Below are positions 27,744-35,812 of a stretch of 64,000 nucleotides of DNA, in pieces. The first letter of the stretch is position 1. Each line of letters starts with the position of its first letter. The notes beneath the pieces are model-generated. The model ran no database searches, had not been told where the DNA came from, and worked only from the letters and a program-made list of their open reading frames with translations. The stretch covers positions 1 to 64,000 of the forward strand of contig CAWCLK010000055.1 in NCBI GenBank assembly GCA_963796225.1, read 5' to 3'. The stretch is from CAWCLK01 sp963796225. Lineage in GTDB: Bacteria > Actinomycetota > Nitriliruptoria > Nitriliruptorales > Nitriliruptoraceae. Position numbers and translations under genes: made by a program.

Positions 27744-28445
27744 TCACGCGTCCTGGGGATTGGTCGCCGCAGGGACCGGCCGCAGCGAGACCACGCAAGG
27801 CGTCCCGGGGTCGCTCGGGGCCACGTCGAAGCCCGCCATCTCGACCTCGGCTCCGAGGCTCGTGAGCGCACCGCGGACCAGCCCGAGGTGCAGCCCACAG
27901 CCAACGGACGGATGGGCACGGGTGAGCTGTTCGAACGGGCAGCGCCCGAGCTCGATGGCGGTCCCATCGTCGACCACGCGGCTCGGCTGGTACCCGAGTC
28001 CGTCCAGCAGGTCGAACAGTCGCCTGATCGCTTCGTCGCGTCCCGTGTGGCTGAGCGGCGGGGCGTTCACCAGGTGCTGGCCCCACGCACTGCCGAGCTC
28101 CATGGCGGTCTCCCGCGCATCACCCACCGAGGTCTCCAGCCAGCGGGCCAGGGACTCGGCGACGAAGCGGTAGCCGACGCAGACCGGCATTCCCTCGCCG
28201 GGGGACGTGGTGGCTCGGTACAGCACGCGAGGGCGTCCGGGGTCCTCCCGGTGCTCGGCGACGGGCTCCACGAGCCCGGATGCCTCCAGGCCCTGCAGGT
28301 GTCGTCGGACGGTGCTGAGGTGCAACCCCAGTCGACCCGCGAGGAGTGCCGGGTGGAGGGGCACGGTGCTGGAGCGGAGCTCCGCGAGGATCCTGTCCCG
28401 ACCCTGTGGCTTCGTGGTCCCCGTCCCGGCGACGGTGACGTCCAT
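27744..28445 (-). CDS. HTH transcriptional regulator with Cys-containing C-terminal domain
   Basis: 233 residues from ATG 28445. N-terminal winged helix (LHPALLAGRLGLHLSTVRRH as recognition region; wing RPRVLYRATTSP). The C-terminal part has a set of cysteines, VGYRF, then LGRCPFEQLTRAHPSVGCGL near residues 165-195 and a final Cys in TPCVVSLRP. A CPF-x-HP-x-C pattern occurs in SufR-like and other metal- or cluster-sensing ArsR-type regulators, so redox or metal sensing is plausible. Its target is unknown; the manganese exporter gene lies just upstream on the same strand. Confidence 0.75.
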   Translation of the reverse strand: MDVTVAGTGTTKPQGRDRILAELRSSTVPLHPALLAGRLGLHLSTVRRHLQGLEASGLVEPVAEHREDPGRPRVLYRATTSPGEGMPVCVGYRFVAESLARWLETSVGDARETAMELGSAWGQHLVNAPPLSHTGRDEAIRRLFDLLDGLGYQPSRVVDDGTAIELGRCPFEQLTRAHPSVGCGLHLGLVRGALTSLGAEVEMAGFDVAPSDPGTPCVVSLRPVPAATNPQDA

Positions 28446-28583
28446 CTGGGGGCACCTGACGTCGAGTCGTCGTGATCGAACCACGGGTGCCTGGGGCGGG
28501 GCAGGGCCGAAATGCCCGTCGCGGGCGCGTCGAACGACCCACAGGGGGACGACACCACCTCGCCCCATCGTTCCCGGGACGTC

Positions 28584-29156
28584 CTAGTGCCGGATCCCGT
28601 CGATGATCAGCAGGATGCCGAACAGCACGAACAGGCCGGTCGCGATGATCCGCACGGTGCGCTCGGGCAGCCGCTTGCCCATCTGCGCTCCCACCACGAT
28701 CGCCAGTGCATCGGCGGCCACCATGCCCACCGTCGAGCCGGCCCAGGTCCCGATCACCTCGTAGCGGGTCGCCAGCGTGATCGTGGCCAGCATCGTCTTG
28801 TCACCGAGTTCGGCGACGAAGAACGCGACACCGGCGGCGACCAGCGCCGAGCGGCCACCGATCCGTGCCCGTTCCTCGTCCGCATCGGTCAGCTCGTCGC
28901 CGCGCCAGGTCCAGACGGCGAACACGAGGAACGCCAGGCCGGCGGCGAGGTTGATCCACCCGGTGGGCAACGCCCCGGCCACGCTCACGCCCAGCACCAC
29001 CGACAGCGCGTGGACCAGCGCGGTCGAGATGGTGATGCCCGCCAGGACCGGCCAGGGCCGGTAGCGGGAGGCGAAGGCCATCGCCATGAGCTGGCTCTTG
29101 TCGCCCAGCTCCGCGACGAAGATGATGCCAGTACTGACCCAGAACGCTTCCAACAT
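28584..29156 (-). CDS. TMEM165/GDT1-family manganese (cation) exporter
   Basis: 190 residues with six membrane helices in two halves, each carrying the family motif E-x-G-D-K: FVAELGDKSQLMAMAFASRY and FVAELGDKTMLATITLATRY. The bacterial family exports Mn2+. The loop between the halves is charged (DELTDADEERARIGG). An upstream element matches the Mn2+-sensing yybP-ykoY riboswitch, supporting a manganese-export role. Confidence 0.9.
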   Translation of the reverse strand: MLEAFWVSTGIIFVAELGDKSQLMAMAFASRYRPWPVLAGITISTALVHALSVVLGVSVAGALPTGWINLAAGLAFLVFAVWTWRGDELTDADEERARIGGRSALVAAGVAFFVAELGDKTMLATITLATRYEVIGTWAGSTVGMVAADALAIVVGAQMGKRLPERTVRIIATGLFVLFGILLIIDGIRH

Positions 29157-29220
29157 CGCAAGTCCGTTCGCCGGGTCCAGACGCGAGCGCGCTCCGACCC
29201 GGCAGTCGAGTGCCGTGGTC

Positions 29221-29325
29221 GGAGGTCTCGCCCATCCACACCGCCGAAGCGGCGTCGGACCCAGGGACCGGACGCGTGCGCGTCAGTATGTCGATCACCT
29301 GACGGGGGGCTACTCCCCTCCAGCC
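29221..29325 (-). promoter_or_regulatory. yybP-ykoY (Mn2+) riboswitch upstream of the GDT1 gene
   Basis: Read on the minus strand, GGAGGGGAGTAGCC (from 29321) begins the element and GGGCGAGACCTCC ends it at 29221. The GGAGG and CCTCC ends pair as the closing stem, and GGGGAGTAG plus a 3' GAGAC are hallmarks of the class. Paired hairpins occupy the interior (GTCAG-ctgac; CGCCGC-gcggcg). The downstream stem CGGGTC...GACCCG, at about 29172-29201, may be the expression switch. The class activates Mn2+ exporter expression when manganese is high. Sequence match is by eye, not by covariance search. Confidence 0.8.
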
Positions 29326-29431
29326 GCGCACGGTAGCGCAGGAGCCGTGATCGCCGCTACGAAGCCGTGGTGGTGCGCCCGTGGTCATCCTGCTGATTCC
29401 CGGACGCGGCGGCCTTCGCTGGGTGCGCTCA

Positions 29432-30355
29432 TCACCGGTACTGCGCGATGATGTCGTCGCCGTCGGCGCCCATGCCGTGCTCGGCGATCAGGCCCCAGCA
29501 GTCGGGGCGCGACCCATCGACGTCGGTGACGCCGTAGGTGTCGGCCAGCTGTCGGGCTGTGAGGATCCGTCCGCCGTGGCGTGCGATGTCGGGGTCGGCT
29601 GCCAGCGCGGCGACGCCGCGCGCGACGTAGGTGGGGGATTCGGAGATGCCGAAGCCGGGAACGGGTGCGTCTCGCCAGTTTCTCTCGGTGACCCCGAACT
29701 GCTCGAGCATGTTCTCGGATCGCAGCCAGCCGGGGGTGACACCGAGCGCGGTGACGGGATGGTCGGCCAGTTCCGCGTCCAGGGAGTGGACGATCCGGTC
29801 GACGGTCGCCTTCACGAGGTCGTAGTAGAACCCGACGCCGTGGCGGTATGTCTGGTTGAACTCGTGCGTCCCATCGGTCATCTCGATGACCAACCCGCTC
29901 CCAGATCGCAGCATCAGCGGGATCGCGATGGCGCTTGTGACCAGGTGGGTCTCGACGCCCATTCGCAGCATGCGTAGGCCGCCAGGCAGGTCGTGTTCCC
30001 AGAGCGGCTTGTCGAACTCGGCGTAGCGGTCCCCGCCGAAGATGTCGTTGACCAGGATGTCGAGACGGCCCTGTTCGTTCTCGATCCGCCCCATCAGCGA
30101 GGTGACGGCTGCGGGGTCCTCGTGGTCGACAGCCACGGCCGTGCCTCGACCTCCGGCTGCGGTGATCAGGTCGCTGGTGTCCTCGATGGTCTCGGGTCGG
30201 CCGATCTCGGACGGTCCGGACGTCCGGCTGCTGCGCCCGGTCGCGTACACGTGGGCGCCCGCACGGGCCAGTTCCACGGCGATGGCGCGGCCGGCACCGC
30301 GCGTCGCGCCAGCGACGAGTGCGACGCGTCCGGTCAGGATGGCGGCTGGGTTCAC
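29432..30355 (-). CDS. Short-chain dehydrogenase/reductase
   Basis: 307 residues. Classical SDR: VALVAGATRGAGRAIAVELA cofactor loop (GxxxGxG), DILVND, and the Tyr-x-x-x-Lys of YYDLVKATVDRIVHSL. A long C-terminal extension (SRPDCWGLIAEHGMG) is common in this SDR subfamily. Its ATG overlaps the stop of the TetR gene (ATGA), so it is the likely target and partner of that regulator. Substrate unknown. Confidence 0.88.
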   Translation of the reverse strand: MNPAAILTGRVALVAGATRGAGRAIAVELARAGAHVYATGRSSRTSGPSEIGRPETIEDTSDLITAAGGRGTAVAVDHEDPAAVTSLMGRIENEQGRLDILVNDIFGGDRYAEFDKPLWEHDLPGGLRMLRMGVETHLVTSAIAIPLMLRSGSGLVIEMTDGTHEFNQTYRHGVGFYYDLVKATVDRIVHSLDAELADHPVTALGVTPGWLRSENMLEQFGVTERNWRDAPVPGFGISESPTYVARGVAALAADPDIARHGGRILTARQLADTYGVTDVDGSRPDCWGLIAEHGMGADGDDIIAQYR

Positions 30356-30966
30356 GGTCGCTCCTCAGAGTCGGTTGGCTGAGCTGGGGTCCAGGCAGCC
30401 AGCAGGACGTCGAGGTCCTCCGAAAGTCGGTCAAGGAGCGACCCCTCGGGATGCACGGACCACGCCAGGCAGTCGCCCTCCATCGCGGCGGCCACCAGCC
30501 GTGCCACCTGGGACGGCGGCGGGCAGTTGCGCAGTTGCCCGGCAGCGATGGCATCGGCAGCGTGCAGGGCGAGGTGGCGCCGGGAATGCCCCCATCCGCG
30601 GTGCAGGAGCAGGCGCATGTGGTCGTGCTGGAGGTCGATGGCCAGTGCCGCCAGCTGCATGGGGGCGTGCTCGGGATCATCGAGGTCGCGATAGGGGTGC
30701 AGGGCGACGGCTCGTAGGCGCGCCAGCGCAGAGCCGTGCGGTGCTGCCGCGGCGGTCAGTACCTCGTCCTGACAGTCGACCCAGTGTTCGGACAGCCGCA
30801 CGAGCAGCGCCTGCTTCGAGCCGAACCTCTTGATCATCGTGGCCGCCGAAACCCCGGCAAGGGCTGCCGCCTTGGCCAAGGTGAACCCTGACGGGCCCTC
30901 CGTTCGCAGAGTCTCCCATGCCGCGGCCAGGAGCTCATGGTCCTCGGTTTCGATCGGCCGCGCCAT
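30352..30966 (-). CDS. TetR-family regulator of the SDR operon
   Basis: 204 residues. N-terminal HTH (ETLRTEGPSGFTLAKAAALA, then AATMIKRFGSKQALLVRLSE) matches the TetR DNA-binding domain; the ligand-binding part is helical, ~140 residues. Translationally coupled to the SDR gene. A 20-bp near-palindrome 20 bases upstream of its start is the likely operator, so it probably represses its own operon. Confidence 0.9.
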   Translation of the reverse strand: MARPIETEDHELLAAAWETLRTEGPSGFTLAKAAALAGVSAATMIKRFGSKQALLVRLSEHWVDCQDEVLTAAAAPHGSALARLRAVALHPYRDLDDPEHAPMQLAALAIDLQHDHMRLLLHRGWGHSRRHLALHAADAIAAGQLRNCPPPSQVARLVAAAMEGDCLAWSVHPEGSLLDRLSEDLDVLLAAWTPAQPTDSEERP

Positions 30967-30986
30967 CGCATCCCATCTGGCACGGA

Positions 30987-31006
30987 TAGTAAATCAGAGT
31001 TCACTA
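30987..31006. promoter_or_regulatory. TetR operator candidate
   Basis: TAGTAAA-N6-TTCACTA, i.e. half-sites TAGTAAA and TAGTGAA in inverted orientation with one mismatch. It sits 20 bases upstream of the TetR start codon, and the AT-rich sequence stands out from the local GC. Autoregulation is inferred from position. Confidence 0.65.
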
Positions 31007-31150
31007 ACCCGTGGGGCTTCCCCACGGTGGCATCGCGCCCTTTCAGTCGCAGACGAGCAGCCCGACCGTTCTCAGAACCACCTCGTTCGCCCACGCGGGA
31101 GTTCCGGTGAGCCCGTGCGATACGGGCGGTCCCGTTCATCTGGTTCGCGC

Positions 31151-31186
31151 TCCGTTGTGAGCCGCCACGTTCGGTGAGGATGGCGG
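31151..31186. repeat. Target duplication and left inverted repeat
   Basis: TCCGT at 31151-31155 is the left copy of the target duplication. The inverted repeat follows at 31156-31186. A second GGTGAGGA copy lies at about 31196, typical of multiple transposase-binding sites. Confidence 0.88.
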
Positions 31187-31227
31187 CGACAGGTCTGGTG
31201 AGGACGTGATCGGGTCCGGGTAGGGGT

Positions 31228-31251
31228 GCGCCCCCGCCGTGGCGGGGGCGC
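31228..31251. terminator. Hairpin at the 3' end of the transposon operon
   Basis: Perfect 10-bp stem GCGCCCCCGC with a four-base loop, about 20 bases beyond the ATPase stop and inside the left end. Likely ends the transposon transcript, or keeps outside transcription from entering. No T tract. Confidence 0.65.
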
Positions 31252-31270
31252 GGTTGACGGGGCTGTCGGT

Positions 31271-32086
31271 TCAGTCGCCGGTGACCTCGGTGACGGCGGC
31301 CTGGGCGGCCGATTCGTCGACGATGCCTTTGCCGTCGGCGTAGGCCGCGATGAGCGCCTGGACGGCCAGGTTGTTGATCGCTCTGGGGATCCCGCGTGAG
31401 GTGGCGTGGATGAGCGCGGTGGCGTCGTCGGAGAACAACGGATCGGACCGGCCCGCCAGGGTGAGGTGGTGGGTCAGGTAGGCGGCGGTCTCTTCGAGCG
31501 GGAGCCCGTCGAGGTGGAACCGCAGCCCGATGCGCTGGTCGAGCGCGGCGAAGTGGCCCTGTTTGAGGCGTCGTCGCAGGGTGGGTTGGCCGAGCAGGAT
31601 CAGCCCGAGCGGGGACCGCGAGTCCATGTCGGCGTTGGTCAGCAGCCGCAGCTGCTCGAGCTGCTCGACGGACAGCAGGTGGGCTTCGTCGACGATCAGC
31701 ACGACGGTCTTGCGCCGTTCGCCGGTCTCGGCCGCGAGCAGGTCGGCGGTCTGGGCGATCAGGGCGGGCCGGTGGAACTTGGGGATGTCGCCCAGCGAGG
31801 TGACCAGGTGGTGGTGGATGCCGCGGGCCCCGACCATGGGGTTGGACAGGTAGACCACCGTGAACCGGGAGGCGTCGAGGCCGGCGACGCAGGCGCGGGC
31901 GGCGACGGTCTTGCCGGCGCCGACCTCGCCGGTGACCACGCCGATGGCGGTCTCGTCGACCAGCCACCGCAGCCGGGCGACGGCTTCCTTGTGGGCCCGG
32001 GCGGCGAACAGCTGCGACGGGGACAGGTCACGACCGAACGGGGTGCGGGACAGGCCGTAGTGGGCCCGGAGCTTGTCGATGGTCAT
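31271..32086 (-). CDS. Transposition ATPase (TniB/ExeA-like)
   Basis: 271 residues from ATG 32086. AAA+ ATPase: Walker A in VVTGEVGAGKTVAARA, Walker B in VVLIVDEAHLL, sensor-like LILLGQPTLR and an arginine-rich GIPRAINNLAV. An N-terminal segment (YGLSRTPFGRDLSPSQLFA) is typical of ExeA/TniB helpers. Known relatives choose target sites and activate the transposase. Overlaps the transposase stop by four bases. Confidence 0.9.
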   Translation of the reverse strand: MTIDKLRAHYGLSRTPFGRDLSPSQLFAARAHKEAVARLRWLVDETAIGVVTGEVGAGKTVAARACVAGLDASRFTVVYLSNPMVGARGIHHHLVTSLGDIPKFHRPALIAQTADLLAAETGERRKTVVLIVDEAHLLSVEQLEQLRLLTNADMDSRSPLGLILLGQPTLRRRLKQGHFAALDQRIGLRFHLDGLPLEETAAYLTHHLTLAGRSDPLFSDDATALIHATSRGIPRAINNLAVQALIAAYADGKGIVDESAAQAAVTEVTGD

Positions 32087-33457
32087 CGGCCCACCTCCAC
32101 GTCGTCGTGGCCGTCGGCCTGGTCGTCGCCGTCGAGGTCGGCGAAGTTGATGGTCCGCCGGGTCGCCTGCCGGTGCTCGGCCTCGACCAGGCTCAGGTAG
32201 TCGATCCCCGTCGGGGTGGCCTGCATGCCGTCGAGGGTGTCGGGCGGCTCGGCGGTGGCCTTGGGATGCACGTGCGTGCGGAGTTCGTGCGGGACCGCGA
32301 CGCCGAACTCGCGGTCGTCGTAACGGACTTCGAGATGCTCGAGGTCGAACGGGTCGAACACCAGCTGGACCCGCCGGCCGACCAGGGCGGGGTCGACCTG
32401 ATAGTGGTTGCCGTGCAACGACACCATCGACGTCTTGGTGACCGTGCGGGTCTCGGCCCACAGGAACGCCTCCCGCAGCAGTGCGGGGCCGGGGACCTCG
32501 GGGATCCCGCCGGCGGTGAACCGGACCAACGGGGCCTGGCCGGTCTCCCGGTGGGGCCGGTGGTGATAGCGGGCCTCGACCCAGGCGGTGAACAACCGGT
32601 TGAGCTCCTCCAGGCTGGTGAGCTGGTCGTCGGCGATCTCGACCAGGAACTGGGCCCGGACGGTGGCGAAGAACCGTTCGATCTTCCCGCGGCCCTGCGG
32701 CCGTCCCGGCCGGGAGTGGACCAGCCGGATCCCCAGCACCGCACACACCCGCTGGAGCTGGTGGGACACGAACGGCGACCCGTTGTCCACATAGATCCGT
32801 TTCGGGACCCCCCGTGACGCGAGTCCGCGTCGCAGGGCGGCTTCGAGCCGCAGCACGTCCTCGTGCCGGCCCCACCGGTGCCCGACGACCAGCCGCGAGT
32901 GGTCGTCCAGGAACGCGAACAGCAGCGCCTTGCGGCCGGCGACCCTGGGGCCGTGGGCTACGTCACCGACCCACAGGTCGTTCACCGCGGCGGCCTCGAA
33001 CCGGCCGAACGCCTCCGCCGGTCGCCCGTCCGGGCGCACGTTCAGGCCCAGCCGGGCGAAGTGACGCTGCACCGTCCGGGCCGACGGCACCTCACGGTCC
33101 TCGTTGCGTCCGGTCGAGGTCGGTCACGATCAGCTCGACGATGTGGGTCGCCGTCCGCGATGGGTTCTCCCGCTTGAGCCGCACCGCCAGGTCCAACAGC
33201 TCAGTGTCGGACATCGGGCCCCGGCGGCGCGGCTGCGGGACGAGCGCGTCGAACCCGCCGGTGCGGTAGTCGACGATCCAGCGGTCCAGGGTCGAGCGGC
33301 CCACCGTCGTCCACTGCCCATCCGGGCCGCGGTGCTCCCGGCCGGCCAGGGCCCGGACCAGCCGGCCCCGCTCGGCCGGGGACAGGTCCGGATCGGCGGC
33401 TTCGCGGATCAGCCCGTAGCGGAACAGCGCGATGTCGCGCCGCCGTGCGTCCTCCAT
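32083..33457 (-). CDS. DDE transposase (Mu/IS481-type integrase core), frame-interrupted
   Basis: The N-terminal helix-turn-helix part starts at ATG 33457 (MEDARRRDIALFRYGLIREA) and ends in one frame at about 33092. The rve-type core continues in a +1 frame from about 33110. The DDE core is visible: first Asp in DLWVGDVAHGP, second Asp in KRIYVDNGSPFVSHQ, and Glu in RPGRPQGRGKIERFF. C-terminal Mu-type beta domain is present (HGNHYQVDPALVGRRVQLVFD). Skipping one base around 33108 gives VTDLDRRNEDREVPSARTVQ. Either a real programmed shift or damage. Total ~457 residues if joined, normal for the family. Confidence 0.78.
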
Positions 33458-33493
33458 TGTGGTGCTCTCCTCGTTGATGACGAGGCGGAGCGT

Positions 33494-34096
33494 TCAGGCC
33501 ATCCACGGGCCTGGGAAGGGCGAGGTCGTGTTGCACAACAGCCGCCCAGCGGTCACCGCCGACGCGAACTGCCACCGGCAGCCGATCCCGAGCCGTTCGG
33601 CGGCCGCCCCGCCGGCCACGGCGATGGCGGCCACCGCGTCCCCGAACGGGCTGGCTGACGGCTCGAGGCGGACCAGCCCAGGGTCCAGCCACAGCGCCCA
33701 CCGGTGCAGATGCGCCCGCACCTGGTCGGCCACGTCGGCGAACCGCGACAGCCACCCGCGCACCGTCGACCGCGACATCCCGACCGCGACCGCGATCGGA
33801 CGCTGCCCGAGCCCGGCCGCCCGCAGCTCCAACGCCCGCCCGATCGTGGCCGCCCACTCGCCCCGACGGGCCAGCATCGTGGCCGGGAGCAGCACATGCG
33901 TGACCCCGCAGTCCCGGCACCGGCCCCGTCGAGGACGCACCCGCTCCCGAGCTCGTCCACGGCCCACCCGACGCTCCCGTGCCCACGCCCACGGCGCCAG
34001 GACCCCGCCATCACACGACGGGCAGATCAACGTTCCGGCCGACAGCTGGGACTCGACGTCGACCGGGTCAGGGCTTACCGTCACCACTGGCTGCAC
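33494..34096 (-). CDS. DUF6431-type transposon-associated protein
   Basis: 200 residues from GTG 34096; alternative GTGs a few codons on. N-terminal zinc ribbon with two Cys pairs (ICPSCDGG; RCRDCGVTHV), then an HTH-like region (LGQRPIAVAVGMSRSTVRGW) and a C-terminal helical/hydrophobic part. Belongs to a family found next to ATPase-transposase pairs in actinobacterial elements. It may bind the ends or a target, but no function is established. First gene of the element's operon. Confidence 0.75.
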   Translation of the reverse strand: MQPVVTVSPDPVDVESQLSAGTLICPSCDGGVLAPWAWARERRVGRGRARERVRPRRGRCRDCGVTHVLLPATMLARRGEWAATIGRALELRAAGLGQRPIAVAVGMSRSTVRGWLSRFADVADQVRAHLHRWALWLDPGLVRLEPSASPFGDAVAAIAVAGGAAAERLGIGCRWQFASAVTAGRLLCNTTSPFPGPWMA

Positions 34097-34110
34097 CTAC
34101 TCGCAGCAAG

Positions 34111-34153
34111 AAGCCCTCCCGGTCGTCCACCAAGACGTTGGCCGGGAGGGCTT
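34111..34153. terminator. Insulating hairpin upstream of the transposon operon
   Basis: A perfect 12-bp stem AAGCCCTCCCGG / CCGGGAGGGCTT with a 19-base loop that itself holds a CGTC/GACG pair. It lies inside the right end, upstream of the DUF6431 gene. Such structures block read-in transcription in many mobile elements, so the operon needs its own promoter. Function inferred. Confidence 0.6.
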
Positions 34154-34250
34154 CGCTCATCTCCGGACGCCCCACCCTGCCCGAGCATCCCCGGCAGGAC
34201 CAACCCCACGGCCGACCCGGCATCCCCACCGCCGCTGTCGCCCTACGCCC

Positions 34251-34286
34251 CCGCGATCCTCACCTCACGTGGCGCCTGACATCCGT
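34251..34286. repeat. Right inverted repeat and target duplication
   Basis: The right inverted repeat is 34251-34281; the last base before the duplication is the A of TGACA. TCCGT follows at 34282-34286. Matches the left end with the mismatches confined to five positions. Confidence 0.88.
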
Positions 34287-34679
34287 CGTCGCCAAGGGCG
34301 GTAACACTCCCGCAGCAGCACTCCAGCTCCGCGGCGGTTCCTCACAGGTCAAGCAGGTCAGCGACCTGTCGCGGATCTGCAGCAGCATGGCCGGTCCGAT
34401 GTTGCCCATCGGCTCGCCGAGCCGCCCGGTCGAGACTGCTCGCACGTGCTGGCACTGCGCCGCCGATGGAAGCTCGAGGCCGTTCGCCTCGTCGGGCTCC
34501 ACGTCGATCTCCGACCTGAACCCGCGTCGGGTCGAGGTCAGGGGGGCGACGTGCGCCACAGCAGGGCTCTGTGTCAGCACGACCTGCGCGGTCACGACCA
34601 CGACAGATCGTGGAAACCCGGCCTCGCGACCCAAGGGTTCCCCCAGGTCAGCTTTGACGATGTCACCCGAGGTCAGCAT
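34260..34679 (-). pseudogene. MazF/PemK-family toxin, frameshifted and with its end replaced by the transposon
   Basis: From ATG 34679 the frame reads GDIVKADLGEPLGREAGFPR, then AHVAPLTSTRRGF and RAVSTGRLGEPMGNIGPAML, the usual MazF core of ~105 residues. It then runs on out of frame. Adding one base near 34368 would give IRD-x-VADLLDL and a stop at 34342, the ordinary MazF C-terminus. The current frame instead runs on for 34 more residues and stops at 34260 inside the transposon. No antitoxin gene was recognised upstream. Inactive or altered toxin is likely. Confidence 0.68.
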
Positions 34680-35009
34680 CGAGCCAGGCATGCTCGTCGT
34701 CGCGCAATGGCTCGGCCCGGTCTCTTGCGGCACGCGGTTGACGTTGGCACAGTCGGTGGCATCGATCGGAGCGCAGAAGTGGACACCGGATGGCGGTACG
34801 GCGCCCGGACCGAACAGGACGCGAAACTCCTCGCTGAACGGCAGAGGACTCGTGCCGGTCGTCACCCCTCGCCCCCACATCGCCGCATCGTCCTGATCGC
34901 GTTCGTCGTGATCTTGGTTACATGGATCCTGTGGGCCCTTCTCACCCGGTGACGCCGGTACGGCTCACAAGGGGGGCGGGCACTGCGAGGACACGTCGGC
35001 GCGTGCGGC
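34680..35009. other. Region without a recognisable gene
   Basis: Between the broken MazF and the lipoprotein remnant. Open frames exist on both strands but none resembles a known antitoxin or any family I recognise. The antitoxin expected upstream of MazF is not seen here; it may be deleted or too diverged. Confidence 0.5.
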
Positions 35010-35269
35010 CCGAAGAGAAGGGATCCAGCGTCCGTCCAGGCACCCGACAGTTCATCCTCGAGGTGGTGGTCCCCAGCATCCGACAGCAGCTGGCCGACAT
35101 CCGCGAGCTCGGGTTCCCCGAGGGCGACGAGGAGACGATCGAGGGAATCCTCACTGATGCGGAGGCGGTACTCGACCAGACCGAGTCAGACCTCGAGAGC
35201 GTGGGGCCCGACCCCTTTGCCGACGTCAACGAACGCATGGCCGAGTACGGCATGTCCGAGTGCGCGTAG
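35010..35269 (+). pseudogene. C-terminal fragment of a secreted actinobacterial protein
   Basis: The frame gives TRQFILEVVVPSIRQQLADI, EGILTDAEAVLDQTESDLES and DPFADVNERMAEYGMSECA. This pattern (helical repeats, then DPFAxxNxxxxxYGxxxC) matches the C-terminal end of small secreted proteins in actinobacteria. The signal peptide and N-terminal cysteine-containing part are missing, and the upstream open frame (from 34922) does not look coding. Likely a truncated relic. Confidence 0.55.
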
Positions 35270-35472
35270 GAGCGCCGGACCCACCCACGAACCGACGGTG
35301 CAGGCGACGGCACGCACTCGGTGGTCGCTGAGGGACACAGCTGGTGGTCGTCGTTCGGGGTAGGGCCACCGGGGATTTCTTCCCACCGCAGGGATGAACG
35401 CAGCCGTGACGTGGCCGGTCGGTATCGCGCCGGGCGTCTTGCAGGACGAAGGACTGAGAGCGGCGGTTCCAA

Positions 35473-35640
35473 TCAGGGCCACGGAAGCCAGCCCGCCACG
35501 TAGTTCCACCAGAGCGGGGCTGTGAGGTACAGCAGCACGACGAGAACCACGAGGAGTGGCGTGAAAGAACATCACGGCACCAGCGCAGGTTTCTCGAGAA
35601 GCGGGCGCGGCGGTCGAGCGGCTCGTAGCCGTCGTGCCCA
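35473..35640 (-). pseudogene. Remnant of a small membrane protein
   Basis: In one minus frame the 27 codons before the TGA at 35473 read LVVLVVLLYLTAPLWWNYVA and then GWLPWP, a strongly hydrophobic end. The likely preceding cytoplasmic part (GYEPLDRRARFSRNLRW) is in a different frame just upstream. No start fits the hydrophobic frame. May be a frameshifted small membrane protein. Confidence 0.35.
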
Positions 35641-35812
35641 CTCGCCCTTCCCATCGCGCCTCCGCCTCAAGACCGAACCGTATGTCGTGCCTGTAGCGTC
35701 TTGCCGCCCTGCCCGGGCATCAGCGGTTTCCGTCCATCTTGCGCGGGGCGACGTAGGTTCTCCGACAAGCCGTGCACTGGGGATCGCGGGCGTGGGGAGA
35801 GAATCGGACGGC

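Larger units (their letters stand above)
31156..34281 (-). mobile_element. Three-gene DDE transposon (ATPase, transposase, DUF6431)
   Basis: 3126 bp, all genes on the minus strand. The ends are imperfect 31-bp inverted repeats, 26 of 31 identical: left begins TGTGAGCCGCCACG, right (read inward) begins TGTCAGGCGCCACG. The 5-bp direct repeat TCCGT occurs at 31151-31155 and 34282-34286, a target duplication. Short repeats GGTGAGGA and GGCGACAG recur inside both ends. A DDE transposase with a TniB/ExeA-like ATPase and 5-bp duplications is the Mu/Tn7/Tn5053-like style. Inserted in the tail of a MazF relic. Confidence 0.9.

Noticed and set aside
31156..34281. Tn7-like CRISPR-associated element
   Set aside because: No Cas genes, no array, and only ATPase, transposase and DUF6431 are present.
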